A stretch of 64,000 nucleotides of DNA from Streptomyces tubercidicus (GTDB lineage Bacteria; Actinomycetota; Actinomycetes; Streptomycetales; Streptomycetaceae), in NCBI RefSeq assembly GCF_027497495.1, contig NZ_CP114205.1:6510001-6574000 (forward strand), read 5' to 3'. Below, piece after piece: positions 34,430 to 42,836 of the stretch (position 1 is the first letter of the stretch; every line of letters begins with the position of its first letter). The notes below the pieces were generated by a model, which saw only the letters and a program-made list of their open reading frames with translations, was not told the DNA's origin and made no database searches. The position numbers and the translations under genes were made by a program.

Positions 34430-35817
34430 TCCGCCAGCTCGTCCGCAGCTACGTACTGCTCGTAGCGGTCGCCGTCGCCCTGTTCACCGTTCCGGTGGCC
34501 TTCACGCTCACCGCCCAGCTGCGGGACGACACCCGGCTGTCCGTCCACCGTGAGGCCACCACCATGGCGCTGTTGCTGGGCAACGGCAACGACGCCTCGT
34601 GCCAGGCACTGGAGGAGATGGCCAAGGCGTACGGCGACGAGACGCCCGGCGAGGTTCAGGTGGCCGCCCCCAGGAAGTGCGCGGCGGATCTGCCCCGGCC
34701 GGAACGGGACGCGGCACTGACCAAGGCCCTGGAGGACGGCGCCGCCACGACCGACTGGGGCTCCTCCTTCATCTGGGGGCCGCAGCTGGTGATCACCGTC
34801 CCCGCACATGAGCGCGCGGCGGGCGGCGACAACGACAAGGGCGCGGTCGTCGGCGCCGTGCGGATCGTGTACTCGACCAGCAACCTCACCCACCGGCTGT
34901 GGACGATCTGGGGCTTCCGGGCGGCGCTGGCCGTCATCGTCCTGGCGACGGCGGCCGGAATCGGCGTGATCGCCGCCCGCCGGCTGACCCGTCCCCTGCG
35001 CCAGCTCAACGACATGGCCAGCAAGTTCAGCGACGGCGACCTGACCGCCCGTTCCCCTGTGACCGGCCCTCAGGAGACACAAACCCTGGCGCGCACGCTC
35101 AACCAGGGCGCGGAACGTCTCGACACCCTGATCGGCGCGCAGCGCATCTTCGTGGCAGACGCGTCCCATCAGCTCAGGACCCCTCTGACAGCGCTGCGGC
35201 TCTCGCTGGACAACATCGCGGACGGTGTGGACGACGAGTTCGTCAAGGAGGACGTGGAGCAGGCGACGGCCGAGGTGGTCCGGATGAGCCGCCTGGTCAA
35301 CGGCCTGCTGGTGCTGGCGCGGGCGGAGGCGAAGGTGACGGCGGTGGAGCCGCTCTCGCTCCGGGACGTGATCGAGGAGCGTTTCTCGGTATGGCGGCCG
35401 GCCGCCGACGAGCGCGGAGTCACCATCGCGCTCAAGGGGGATGCCGACGACCGGCTGCTGGTGTTGGTCAGCCCTGGCCACCTGGACCAGGTCCTGGACA
35501 ACGTGTTTTCCAACGCCCTGGAGGTCTCACCGGACGGCGGGACGATCACCGTGCGGGTCGATCGCCGGGGCAACGAGGTGGAGCTGTTGGTGTTGGACGA
35601 GGGCCCCGGCATGTCCGATGCCGAGAAGTCCCGCGCCTTCGACCGCTTCTGGCGCGGCCAGGGCCTCACCGGGCGCGTCGGCTCCGGTCTCGGTCTCGCC
35701 GTGATCAAACAACTGGTGACGGACGACGGCGGAACCGTGAGCCTGCGGGACGCGCCCGGGGGCGGGCTGTGCTTGGCAATCAGCTTGCGGGCGGCAGCAC
35801 AGAGGAGTGGTGGTTGA
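34426..35817 (+). CDS. Sensor histidine kinase
   Basis: A 463-residue membrane kinase. Residues about 5-30 form the first helix, a 130-residue extracytoplasmic sensor with two Cys follows, and a second helix (WGFRAALAVIVLATAAGIGV) leads to a HAMP domain. The phosphoacceptor His is in FVADASHQLRTPLTALRLSL. The ATPase boxes are N (VFSNALEVS), G1 (VLDEGPGMSD), F (FDRFWRG) and G2 (GSGLGLAVIK). It is coupled to the response regulator through ATGA. Its 3' end overlaps the convergent NTF2-like gene by 38 bp. The signal sensed is not evident; the sensor domain is not a known type. Confidence 0.93.
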   Translation: MIRQLVRSYVLLVAVAVALFTVPVAFTLTAQLRDDTRLSVHREATTMALLLGNGNDASCQALEEMAKAYGDETPGEVQVAAPRKCAADLPRPERDAALTKALEDGAATTDWGSSFIWGPQLVITVPAHERAAGGDNDKGAVVGAVRIVYSTSNLTHRLWTIWGFRAALAVIVLATAAGIGVIAARRLTRPLRQLNDMASKFSDGDLTARSPVTGPQETQTLARTLNQGAERLDTLIGAQRIFVADASHQLRTPLTALRLSLDNIADGVDDEFVKEDVEQATAEVVRMSRLVNGLLVLARAEAKVTAVEPLSLRDVIEERFSVWRPAADERGVTIALKGDADDRLLVLVSPGHLDQVLDNVFSNALEVSPDGGTITVRVDRRGNEVELLVLDEGPGMSDAEKSRAFDRFWRGQGLTGRVGSGLGLAVIKQLVTDDGGTVSLRDAPGGGLCLAISLRAAAQRSGG

Positions 35818-36319
35818 CGATCAACCACTTGCCGTCCCGCTTCTCGTACTCGTAGGTGTAGCGGGCCTCGACGGTGCGGCACTTGCCGGTCTTCGCGTCG
35901 GTGAGGTGGAACTTGTAGATGCCTGCGTCGATCGCCGAGTTCTCGTCGAGGACGTTGATGATGCTACGGACCTTCTCGCCCTTCGGCTTGCTCTCCGTGA
36001 AGTGCTCGAAGTAGTCGACGATCCCGGCACGGTCGGTGCGGATCTCCGGGGAAGCGGTGGGCAGGAGCACCGCATCCTCCGCGTACCGCGCGGCGACCTT
36101 CTCCGGGTCGTTGGTCTGCAGGGCCTCGTTCCATCCGTCGAAGAGCGCGGCGATCTGCTCCTTGGCAGGCTTGGCGGGCTTGGCGGGCTTGGCGGGCTGG
36201 GCGTACGCCTTGGCATCGCCGCCGGAGGTGGCCGCGCTGACTCCCACGGTCCCCACGGCAGTGGTGACGAGGACGCCGGCGGTGACGAGGGCGGTGCGTA
36301 TGCGGGTCTTACGGGACAT
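35780..36319 (-). CDS. Exported SgcJ/EcaC-type NTF2-fold protein
   Basis: A 179-residue protein with an N-terminal signal peptide (MSRKTRIRTALVTAGVLVTT to about residue 35), a Lys/Pro spacer with four PAK repeats, and an NTF2-like (SnoaL/CaMKII-association type) domain with EQIAALFDGWNEALQTNDPE and EDAVLLPTASPEIRTDRAG. The SgcJ/EcaC group is linked to polyketide and hydrolase-like functions but is usually uncharacterised. No clear catalytic residues can be assigned. It faces the sensor kinase gene and overlaps it by 38 bp at the 3' ends. The ATG is followed by MSRKTRIR and preceded by a fair ribosome site. Confidence 0.85.
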   Translation of the reverse strand: MSRKTRIRTALVTAGVLVTTAVGTVGVSAATSGGDAKAYAQPAKPAKPAKPAKEQIAALFDGWNEALQTNDPEKVAARYAEDAVLLPTASPEIRTDRAGIVDYFEHFTESKPKGEKVRSIINVLDENSAIDAGIYKFHLTDAKTGKCRTVEARYTYEYEKRDGKWLIVNHHSSVLPPAS

Positions 36320-36537
36320 CGCAACTCCAGTGCGGTGGGGGTGGGTTACTCCGCTCGCTTCCTCTGCGGCGGGAGTGACTCCACATTCGCGGAGCGCTGG
36401 TTAGCGGTGAGCCAAGGGACGTACAGGAGGCGGACAGGACACACCCAATTCACGCTGGGCGACTCATACGTCACGCCCCAAGAGCCGCACCAGCGGCCCG
36501 CTTTTGCCGCCCTGACGCTGACAGAGTCGAAGGCGCC

Positions 36538-37770
36538 CTACAGATACCGCTTCAACTCCCGGCGGGCCAGCGACCGCTGGTGCACCTCGTCCGGGCCGTC
36601 CGCCAGTTGCAGCGTACGGGCCCCGGCCCACAGCTCGGCCAGCGGGAAGTCCTGGCTGACACCGCCCGCACCGTGCAGCTGCACCGCCTTGTCGAGGATG
36701 TCCACGACGGTGCGCGGGGTGGCGATCTTGATGGCCTGGATCTCGGTGTGCGCGCCCTTGTTGCCGACGGTGTCCATCAGCCAGGCCGTCTTCAGCACCA
36801 GCAGCCGCAGCTGCTCCACCGCCACCCGGGCGTCCGCGATCCACTCCTGCACCACGCCCTGCTGCGCCAGCGGCTTGCCGAACGCCGTACGGCTCACCGC
36901 CCGGCGGCACATCAGCTCGATGGCGCGCTCGGCCATCCCGATCAGCCGCATGCAGTGGTGGATACGGCCGGGGCCCAGCCGGGCCTGGGCGATGCCGAAG
37001 CCGCCGCCCTCCTCGCCGATCAGATTGCTCGCCGGCACCCGTACGTCATGGAAGACCACCTCGGCGTGGCCGCCGTGCCAGTGGTCCTCGAAGCCGTAGA
37101 CCTGCATGGCCCGCTTGACCTCCAGGCCCGGGGTGTCGCGCGGCACCAGGATCATCGACTGCTGGCGGCGCAGGTCAGGGCCGTCCGGATCGGTCTTGCC
37201 CATCACGATGAAGATCTGGCACAGCGGATTCATCGCGCCGGAGATGTACCACTTACGGCCGTTGATGACGTAGTCGTCGCCATCACGGTCGATCCGGGTC
37301 TCGATGTTGGTGGCGTCCGACGAGGCCACCTCCGGCTCGGTCATCGCGAACGCCGACCGGATCTCGCCCGCCAGCAGCGGCTCCAGCCACTGCTTCTGCT
37401 GTGCCGCGGTGCCGAACTGCGCCAGCACCTCCATATTGCCGGTGTCCGGCGCCGCACAGTTCAGCGCGGTGGGCGCCAACTGCGGGCTGCGGCCGGTGAT
37501 TTCGGCCAGCGGCGCGTACTGGAGGTTCGTCAGCCCGGCGCCGTGCTCCGCGTCGGGCAGGCTGTGCTCGTCCACAAAGAACAGGTTCCACAGTCCCTGC
37601 TTACGGGCCTCGGCCTTCAGCTCCGACACGACCGGCGGGGTGTCCCACGGCGAGGCGAGCGCGGCCCGCTGCTCATGGGAGGTCTGCTCGGCCGGATAGA
37701 CATGCTCGTCCATGAACGTCAGGAGCTTGTCGCGCAGCTCCTCGGTGCGGGCGTCGAATGCGAAGTCCAT
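36538..37770 (-). CDS. Acyl-CoA dehydrogenase, ACAD10/11-like
   Basis: A 410-residue FAD enzyme. FAD and substrate contacts are SAFAMTEPEVASSDATNIET and YVINGRKWYISGAMNPLCQI. The C-terminal domain has SRTAFGKPLAQQGVVQEWIA, VQLHGAGGVSQDFPLAELWA and LQLADGPDEVHQRSLARREL. It belongs to the group that is paired with, or fused to, a phosphotransferase in mitochondrial ACAD10/11, which handle 4-hydroxyacyl-CoA after phosphorylation. The gene upstream on the same strand is such a phosphotransferase (7 bp gap), so the pair is probably functional together. It is full length. Confidence 0.92.
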   Translation of the reverse strand: MDFAFDARTEELRDKLLTFMDEHVYPAEQTSHEQRAALASPWDTPPVVSELKAEARKQGLWNLFFVDEHSLPDAEHGAGLTNLQYAPLAEITGRSPQLAPTALNCAAPDTGNMEVLAQFGTAAQQKQWLEPLLAGEIRSAFAMTEPEVASSDATNIETRIDRDGDDYVINGRKWYISGAMNPLCQIFIVMGKTDPDGPDLRRQQSMILVPRDTPGLEVKRAMQVYGFEDHWHGGHAEVVFHDVRVPASNLIGEEGGGFGIAQARLGPGRIHHCMRLIGMAERAIELMCRRAVSRTAFGKPLAQQGVVQEWIADARVAVEQLRLLVLKTAWLMDTVGNKGAHTEIQAIKIATPRTVVDILDKAVQLHGAGGVSQDFPLAELWAGARTLQLADGPDEVHQRSLARRELKRYL

Positions 37771-37777
37771 GGGTGCC

Positions 37778-38830
37778 TCAGCCTTCCTTGAGGGTGGTGA
37801 GTCCGCGGTCGATGAAGACGGGGACGAGTTCGCCGATCCGGTCGAATCCGGCGCCGACGGTCTGGCCGAGCGTGAAGCGGTAGTGGATGCCTTCGAGGAT
37901 CACGGCGAGCTTGAACCAGGCGAAGGCCGTGTACCAGGCGATGGCGGAGGTGTCCCGGCCGGACCGGGCGGCATAGCGCTCGATCAGCTCGGCGGGGGTG
38001 GGGTGCCCGGGGGCGCCGCTGGTGGTGCTCACCGGTGACTCGGGCAGGTCCAGGTCCGTGCTGTACATCACCAGCAGGCCGAGGTCGGTCAGCGGGTCGC
38101 CGAGCGTGGACATCTCCCAGTCCAGGACGGCCTTGAGGCCGTCATCCGCGCCGATCAGGACGTTGTCGAGGCGGTAGTCACCGTGGATGACGGATGGGGC
38201 GGGGGAGGTGGGCAGCGCCCGGCCCAGCGCCTCGTGCAGCTCGTCGATCCCGGCCAGCTCGCGGTTCTTCGACGCGGTCAACTGCTTGCCCCAGCGCCGC
38301 AGCTGGCGCTCCAGGAAACCGTCGGGCCGGCCGAAGTCGCCGAGCCCGACCGCCTCCGGGTCCACCGCGTGCAGCTCCACCAGCGTGTCGACCAGCGACA
38401 GCACCACGGCGCGGGTGCGCTCCGGGCCGAGCGGGGCGAGCTGCGCGGCGGTGCGGTACGGGGTCCCTTCGACCAGCTCCATCACGTAGAAGGGCGCGCC
38501 GACGACCGACTCGTCCTCGCACAGCAGCAGCGTCTCCGGCACCGGGACCGGCGTCGGATGCAGCGCACTGATCACCCGATGCTCGCGCCGCATGTCGTGG
38601 GCGGTGGCCAGCACATGGCCGAGCGGCGGCCGGCGGACGACCCAGGAGGCGGTGCCGTCGGTGACGCGGTAGGTGAGGTTGGACCGCCCGCCCTCGATCA
38701 GCCGCGCGCGCAGCGGGCCGCCGGCCAGCCCCGGCCGCTCCCGGTCCAGATGCGCACGCAATCGTGTGAGGTCGAGGCCGGGAGGGTCCTCCCGGTCCTG
38801 GTCCTGCGGGGGAGGGGTGCCCTTGCTCAT
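37778..38830 (-). CDS. APH/ACAD10-11-like phosphotransferase (4-hydroxyacyl-CoA kinase type)
   Basis: A 350-residue kinase-fold protein. The N-lobe has IEGGRSNLTYRVTDGTASWV followed by VRRPPLGHVL. The catalytic loop is VIHGDYRLDNVLIGADD and the metal-binding Asp is in AVLDWEMSTLGDPLTDLG. It resembles the phosphotransferase half of mammalian ACAD10/11, whose partner is the dehydrogenase encoded 7 bp downstream. Together they would phosphorylate and then convert 4-hydroxyacyl-CoA, for example from lactone or levulinic-type acids. ATG at 38830 has GGAGGAG at ideal distance. The operator at 38886 places the pair under the TetR at 31947. Confidence 0.9.
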   Translation of the reverse strand: MSKGTPPPQDQDREDPPGLDLTRLRAHLDRERPGLAGGPLRARLIEGGRSNLTYRVTDGTASWVVRRPPLGHVLATAHDMRREHRVISALHPTPVPVPETLLLCEDESVVGAPFYVMELVEGTPYRTAAQLAPLGPERTRAVVLSLVDTLVELHAVDPEAVGLGDFGRPDGFLERQLRRWGKQLTASKNRELAGIDELHEALGRALPTSPAPSVIHGDYRLDNVLIGADDGLKAVLDWEMSTLGDPLTDLGLLVMYSTDLDLPESPVSTTSGAPGHPTPAELIERYAARSGRDTSAIAWYTAFAWFKLAVILEGIHYRFTLGQTVGAGFDRIGELVPVFIDRGLTTLKEG

Positions 38831-38885
38831 CGTGCTCCTCCGTACGGAGTGGAGTGGACGGTCCAACGGTCGCTGGCACGATCAT

Positions 38886-38899
38886 GCCGACTAGTCGGT
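38886..38899. promoter_or_regulatory. TetR-type operator upstream of the phosphotransferase operon
   Basis: GCCGACTAGTCGGT, extended to the 18-bp near-perfect palindrome ATGCCGACTAGTCGGTAT (38884-38901), 56 bp before the start. It is the counterpart of ACCGACTGGTTAGT at 29361 and suggests one regulon spanning 9 kb. Confidence 0.65.
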
Positions 38900-39011
38900 A
38901 TGGAGTCCAGTGCCGGAGCGTGGGGCATCCGTCACGCGGGGGTTTCCGCCGTACCGGCAGCCCCGCCCCCGGCCCTGCCCCCGCCCCGGCTCAGGCGTGA
39001 CCGGCCCTCGC

Positions 39012-40070
39012 TCAGGCGTGACAGGCCATCGGGACCCCGCCGTTCAGCACGGTCATATCGCCGAATCCGGCGAACGGGTCGAGCGGGACGCCCGGGGCGG
39101 CGCCCGCCAGTTCCGCGTAGGCCCGGTGCAGATTGGCCACCAGCCGCTCGCTCTCGGCCAGCTCGGCGAACGGGCCGAGATCCGCCCCCTGGGCCGTCTC
39201 CAGCGGGGTGCGCCCGGCCGCCCGGCCCTCCTCCGCCAGCTCCCCGACGAACCGCAGATAGCGCTCGATCCCGTCGTACACCTCGGGGCCGGTCACCGGA
39301 CCGTGCCCGGGGACGACGGTGACCGCGTCCAGGGCCCGCAGTGTCTGTACGGCGCGCAGCGAACCGGACAGCGACCCCATGAAGACGAACGGGGTGCCGC
39401 CGTGGAAGACCAGATCACCGGCGAAGACGATGCGTTCCCGGGGCAGCCAGACGATGGTGTCGCCGGTGGTGTGGGCGACGCCCGGGTGGATCAGCCGCAC
39501 CTCGGTGTCCCCGACATGCACGGTCAGCTCGTCGGTGTAGGTGACCTCCGGCGGGGTGAGGCGGATGTCGCCGTACTCCACCTCCGGCCAGACGGCGTGC
39601 AGTTGATGCCCGGCGGCCAGCAGTTCGCGGCGGCAGGAGGCGTGTCCGATCACCGTCGCCTCCGGGGCGAAGACCCCGTTGCCGTAGGTGTGGTCGCCGT
39701 GGTGGTGGGTGTTGACGACGGTGCGGGGAGCGGGTGCGCCGCTCTCGGCGATCCGTTGGCGCAGCAGGCGCGCCCGGCGCTCGGTGGCGGCGGTGTCCAC
39801 GACCAGGGTGGCGTCCCCGTCGGTGACGAAACCCGCGTTGTTCAGGCACCAGCCGCCGTCCGGCTGGATGAACGCATGGACACCGGCGGCGAGTTCGGTG
39901 AGATAGGGCTCGGGGATGGAGGGTTCGGCGGCGGGCGGCGGGCCCGCGGGGGAGGCGGCGCCGGGTGGCTCTGTGGTGTCCGGCCCGGTCGCGCCGGGGC
40001 CGGTGGCCGGTGTCGCCGACGGTGCGGTGGAGTTCCGTGCCGTCTTGCCGTGTGCCGTCGCGTCGTCCAT
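39012..40070 (-). CDS. MBL-fold metallohydrolase
   Basis: A 352-residue metallo-beta-lactamase-fold enzyme. The metal-binding HxHxDH motif is NTHHHGDHTYGNGVF, with further ligands in GVAHTTGDTIVWLP, FAGDLVFHG and VPGHGPVTG. The first 60 residues are an Ala/Pro/Thr-rich linker with no domain. The fold is used for lactones, thioesters and many other substrates, and no specific one is evident here. The stop lies 111 bp past the operator of the phosphotransferase operon, so it is probably separately transcribed. ATG at 40070 (MDDATAHGK) has a weak ribosome site; the upstream extension is less likely. Confidence 0.88.
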   Translation of the reverse strand: MDDATAHGKTARNSTAPSATPATGPGATGPDTTEPPGAASPAGPPPAAEPSIPEPYLTELAAGVHAFIQPDGGWCLNNAGFVTDGDATLVVDTAATERRARLLRQRIAESGAPAPRTVVNTHHHGDHTYGNGVFAPEATVIGHASCRRELLAAGHQLHAVWPEVEYGDIRLTPPEVTYTDELTVHVGDTEVRLIHPGVAHTTGDTIVWLPRERIVFAGDLVFHGGTPFVFMGSLSGSLRAVQTLRALDAVTVVPGHGPVTGPEVYDGIERYLRFVGELAEEGRAAGRTPLETAQGADLGPFAELAESERLVANLHRAYAELAGAAPGVPLDPFAGFGDMTVLNGGVPMACHA

Positions 40071-40197
40071 GCGGGTGCGCCCTTCGTCCGATGGCCCGTC
40101 ACTCCAGGGTGCCGGGCCGGGGCGGGACCCGCCCGGGGAGCGCGGGGGTCGTGTCACGGTACCTCCGCGCCGCCAACGGGGGCGTCCTGCCCCGGCG

Positions 40198-40560
40198 TCA
40201 GTGCCCCGGCCGCACCAGGATCAGCCCGCCGCACAGCGCCAGCGCCAGGGTGCAGCCGACCAGCAGCAGGGCGGTGCGCGGGGGCAGACCCGGCGGGCGG
40301 CCGGTGCCCATTGCCTGCATCCGGCGGTGGGCAAGTGCCACGAAGGCCGCCCACAGCAGCCCCATCAGCACCGCCAGAATCACCTCGACCGGTCCCGGGG
40401 CATCGCTCCGCAGCAGCTGGCGGCCGGCCAGTACCGCCATCGCGGTGGCCGACAGCGTGGTGCGCCGCCACGCCAGCCGGGTCCGCTCCGGCTGCAGCCC
40501 GGGGTCCCGGTCGGGAGCCGGACGCGGCGCTCCCGCGCCCGGCAGTGGTCCGTCCGCCAT
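40198..40560 (-). CDS. DUF202 membrane protein
   Basis: A 120-residue protein with three hydrophobic helices and the DUF202 signature LQPERTRLAWRRTTLSATAM near the N-terminus. It ends 3 bp before the YidH-type gene starts its downstream neighbour role: the two form an overlapping-type operon with matching topology (both DUF202), suggesting a heteromeric membrane complex. The function of the family is unknown. The ATG has GGTCCGTCCGCC upstream with no strong ribosome site, so translation may depend on the preceding gene. Confidence 0.85.
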   Translation of the reverse strand: MADGPLPGAGAPRPAPDRDPGLQPERTRLAWRRTTLSATAMAVLAGRQLLRSDAPGPVEVILAVLMGLLWAAFVALAHRRMQAMGTGRPPGLPPRTALLLVGCTLALALCGGLILVRPGH

Positions 40561-40563
40561 CGG

Positions 40564-40974
40564 CTAGTCGGTCCGGCCCAGCAGCACCAGCACGACCATC
40601 GCCACCGCCAGGACGCCGACGCCCAGCGCCAGCGCGGTGGGGAAGCGGGTGACCGGCAGATCCTCCCCGCGCCGCATCGCGCGCTCACAGCGCACCCAGT
40701 GGTTGACCGCCCGCAGCGCACACAGCGCACCGCCCACCAGCAGCACGACGGTGAAGATCAGCCGCAGCCCCTCGTGCAGCCGCGGCAGGAACTGGTCCAC
40801 CGCGAACCCGCCACCGACCAGTGCCAGTCCCGTCCGCAGCCAGGCGAGAAAGGTGCGCTCATTGGCGAGCGAGAAGCGGTAGTCGGGGGTCGTCCCCTCC
40901 TCGCCGACCCGCGCGGGCGAGAACCACAGCCGTACGGCCGCACCGGCCGACCGCAGCCCCTCGGCGAGGATCAT
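40564..40974 (-). CDS. YidH-type DUF202 membrane protein
   Basis: A 136-residue integral membrane protein with three helices. The family motif DYRFSLANERTFLAWLRTGL lies near residue 35, and the C-terminal helices read LALGVGVLAVAMVVLVLLG. It is the upstream partner of the DUF202 gene at 40198, with only a 3-bp gap. An in-frame GTG at 40986 is an alternative start; the ATG at 40974 follows GGTGG. YidH is a small inner-membrane protein of unknown function. Confidence 0.85.
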   Translation of the reverse strand: MILAEGLRSAGAAVRLWFSPARVGEEGTTPDYRFSLANERTFLAWLRTGLALVGGGFAVDQFLPRLHEGLRLIFTVVLLVGGALCALRAVNHWVRCERAMRRGEDLPVTRFPTALALGVGVLAVAMVVLVLLGRTD

Positions 40975-41020
40975 GGCCGAAACCACCCGGGCTTCCGGCC
41001 CGCCCCGTATGCCGGTGCCA

Positions 41021-41554
41021 TCAGTACTCTCCCGCTTCCCGCCGGGCCAGCAGCTGCCGGTACGCGGCCATCCCGTCCGGCGTCCACGGCCACTCGTCGA
41101 GCCGCCGGATCAGCTCCTCCTCGGTGAGGAACGCGGACCAGTCGATCTCCGATTCCTGCGGGGCGACCGGCAGTGTGCAGCGCACCTGGTAGACCGCGGA
41201 CCACCAGGTGTGCTCGGCCGTCTCGTAGAGGAACTTGAACAGCGGCTCGGGCGGCGCCAGCCCCTGTACGCCCAGCTCCTCCTCGGCCTCGCGCAGCGCC
41301 GCCTGGTCGTAGGTCTCGCCGGTGCCGACGACCCCGCCCACGAACATGTCGTAGTGCGAGGGGAAGACCAGCTTCTGCGGGGTACGGCGGTGCACGAAGA
41401 TGCGGTCCTCGGCGTCCCGGACCAGGACGAAGGCGCTGCGGGTGCGCATCCTGCGGGCGTAGCTCTCGCCGCGTGGGGCCTGCCCCACGACCTGATCGTT
41501 CTCATCGACGATGTCGAGGATCTCGTCCGCGTTGAGCGGTTGCTGATCGGTCAT
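41021..41554 (-). CDS. NUDIX hydrolase
   Basis: A 177-residue pyrophosphohydrolase. The Nudix box is complete: GGVVGTGETYDQAALREAEE followed by ELGV. The N-terminal ILDIVDENDQVVGQAPRGES resembles the YfcD/isopentenyl-diphosphate-isomerase-like branch. The substrate is a nucleoside or isoprenoid diphosphate-type compound but cannot be fixed. ATG at 41554 is preferred over a TTG four codons upstream. It is separated from the YidH gene by 46 bp on the same strand and may be cotranscribed. Confidence 0.9.
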   Translation of the reverse strand: MTDQQPLNADEILDIVDENDQVVGQAPRGESYARRMRTRSAFVLVRDAEDRIFVHRRTPQKLVFPSHYDMFVGGVVGTGETYDQAALREAEEELGVQGLAPPEPLFKFLYETAEHTWWSAVYQVRCTLPVAPQESEIDWSAFLTEEELIRRLDEWPWTPDGMAAYRQLLARREAGEY

Positions 41555-41731
41555 GGAGCCATGCAATCACCGCCGGCGACAGGCGCACCCGCCGGGGCCG
41601 GGAGTGCCGTCGCGGGCAGCCGGGGGAGCGGGACGCGAGGAAGGCCCGGACGGGGGAGCGCCACTGGGCCGGATGGGGGAGCGGCAGCCGCGGGGAACGG
41701 CCCGCCACTCCGCCGTGACGGAGGGCCCGCC

Positions 41732-42625
41732 TCAGCGCGGTTCCAGCTCCCGGGCGTTCTCCCGATGCCCGGCGCCCGGCGGCATCGCCGGATGGTTGCC
41801 GATCAGCACGATGCCCGCCACGACCGCCACGATCCCGATCACTTCCCAGGCCAGCGCCCCGGGCGTCACCCGCAGCTGGTCGCCGAGGAACCCCACCCCG
41901 CAGAGGATCCCGGCCAGCGGCTGGGCGGCGGTCAGCGCGGGCAGCGACAGCCGCAGCGGCGCCGACTCGAAGGCGCTCTGCACGAACACCAGGGCCAGCA
42001 CCCCGAGCACGACGATGGCGTACGGCTGCCAGCTGGTGAGCAGCCCCGACCAGCCACCGGCCCCGAAGCGCTCCCCGCTGATCCGGGTCAGCGCGTCCTG
42101 CAGCCCGTAGATCAGCCCCGCGGCGACGCCCAGCAGCGCGGCCTCCAGGCTCACATGCACCCGCTCCCGCTTGGCGACCGCCGCCAGCAGCAGGGCGGTG
42201 CCCAGCACCAGGCCCATGATCAGCCACTGCCACATCGGGTCGGCGTTGCTGCGCCCGCCCTCGGGCTGACCGGCCACGATGAAGGCCGTGACGCCGCCCG
42301 CCAGCAGCCACAGCCCGGCCCAGCCGCTCCGGCCGAGCCGCTGCCGGGTCAGCCGCCGGGACAGCGCCATCGCGAACAGCAGATTCGTCGCCAGCAGGGG
42401 CTCCACGAGGGTGATGTCGCCCATCCCGAGCGCCACCGCGCCGAGCGCCATCCCGACCACCATCAGACCGATACCGGCCACCCACAGCGGCATCCGTACC
42501 AGATCGAGCAGCAGCCGCAGGGAGAGGAAGTCCTTCATCGGGGCGTGTTGCGCCGCGGCCTGCTGAAACACGAAACCGAGTCCCAGACAGCAGGCCGCTC
42601 CAAGGGCGAGCAATATCACCGTCAC
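41732..42625 (-). CDS. DMT-family (EamA-like) transporter
   Basis: A 297-residue protein with about ten helices: FVFQQAAAQHAPMKDFLSLR near the start, GDITLVEPLLATNLLFAMAL in the first half and LSLPALTAAQPLAGILCGVG in the second. Its layout resembles the DMT/NIPA-like transporters found in many actinobacteria, but the substrate is unknown. GTG at 42625 begins MTVILLALGAACCLGLGFVF and follows GAGGTG; the ATG-led frame upstream is shadowed by the divergent gene. The gene is divergent from the FAD-dependent dehydrogenase. Confidence 0.85.
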   Translation of the reverse strand: MTVILLALGAACCLGLGFVFQQAAAQHAPMKDFLSLRLLLDLVRMPLWVAGIGLMVVGMALGAVALGMGDITLVEPLLATNLLFAMALSRRLTRQRLGRSGWAGLWLLAGGVTAFIVAGQPEGGRSNADPMWQWLIMGLVLGTALLLAAVAKRERVHVSLEAALLGVAAGLIYGLQDALTRISGERFGAGGWSGLLTSWQPYAIVVLGVLALVFVQSAFESAPLRLSLPALTAAQPLAGILCGVGFLGDQLRVTPGALAWEVIGIVAVVAGIVLIGNHPAMPPGAGHRENARELEPR

Positions 42626-42836
42626 GTCGCACCTCGTATCGCGCCGGGTGGGGGGATGCGCCTGAGGATAGTCATCCGGCGTCGGGCGTGGCGTGGCCCT
42701 GGTCACCCCCATTCTCCCGCGTGCCCCGGTGTACCACCCGGTAACTCCATGGTTGACGCGGCAGTCGGGTGCGCTGAGGATCGTTCCACCCACTGCGGCC
42801 GGGGCGCCCGGCGTGCCCCGTTGAGGAGAAGCAGAG

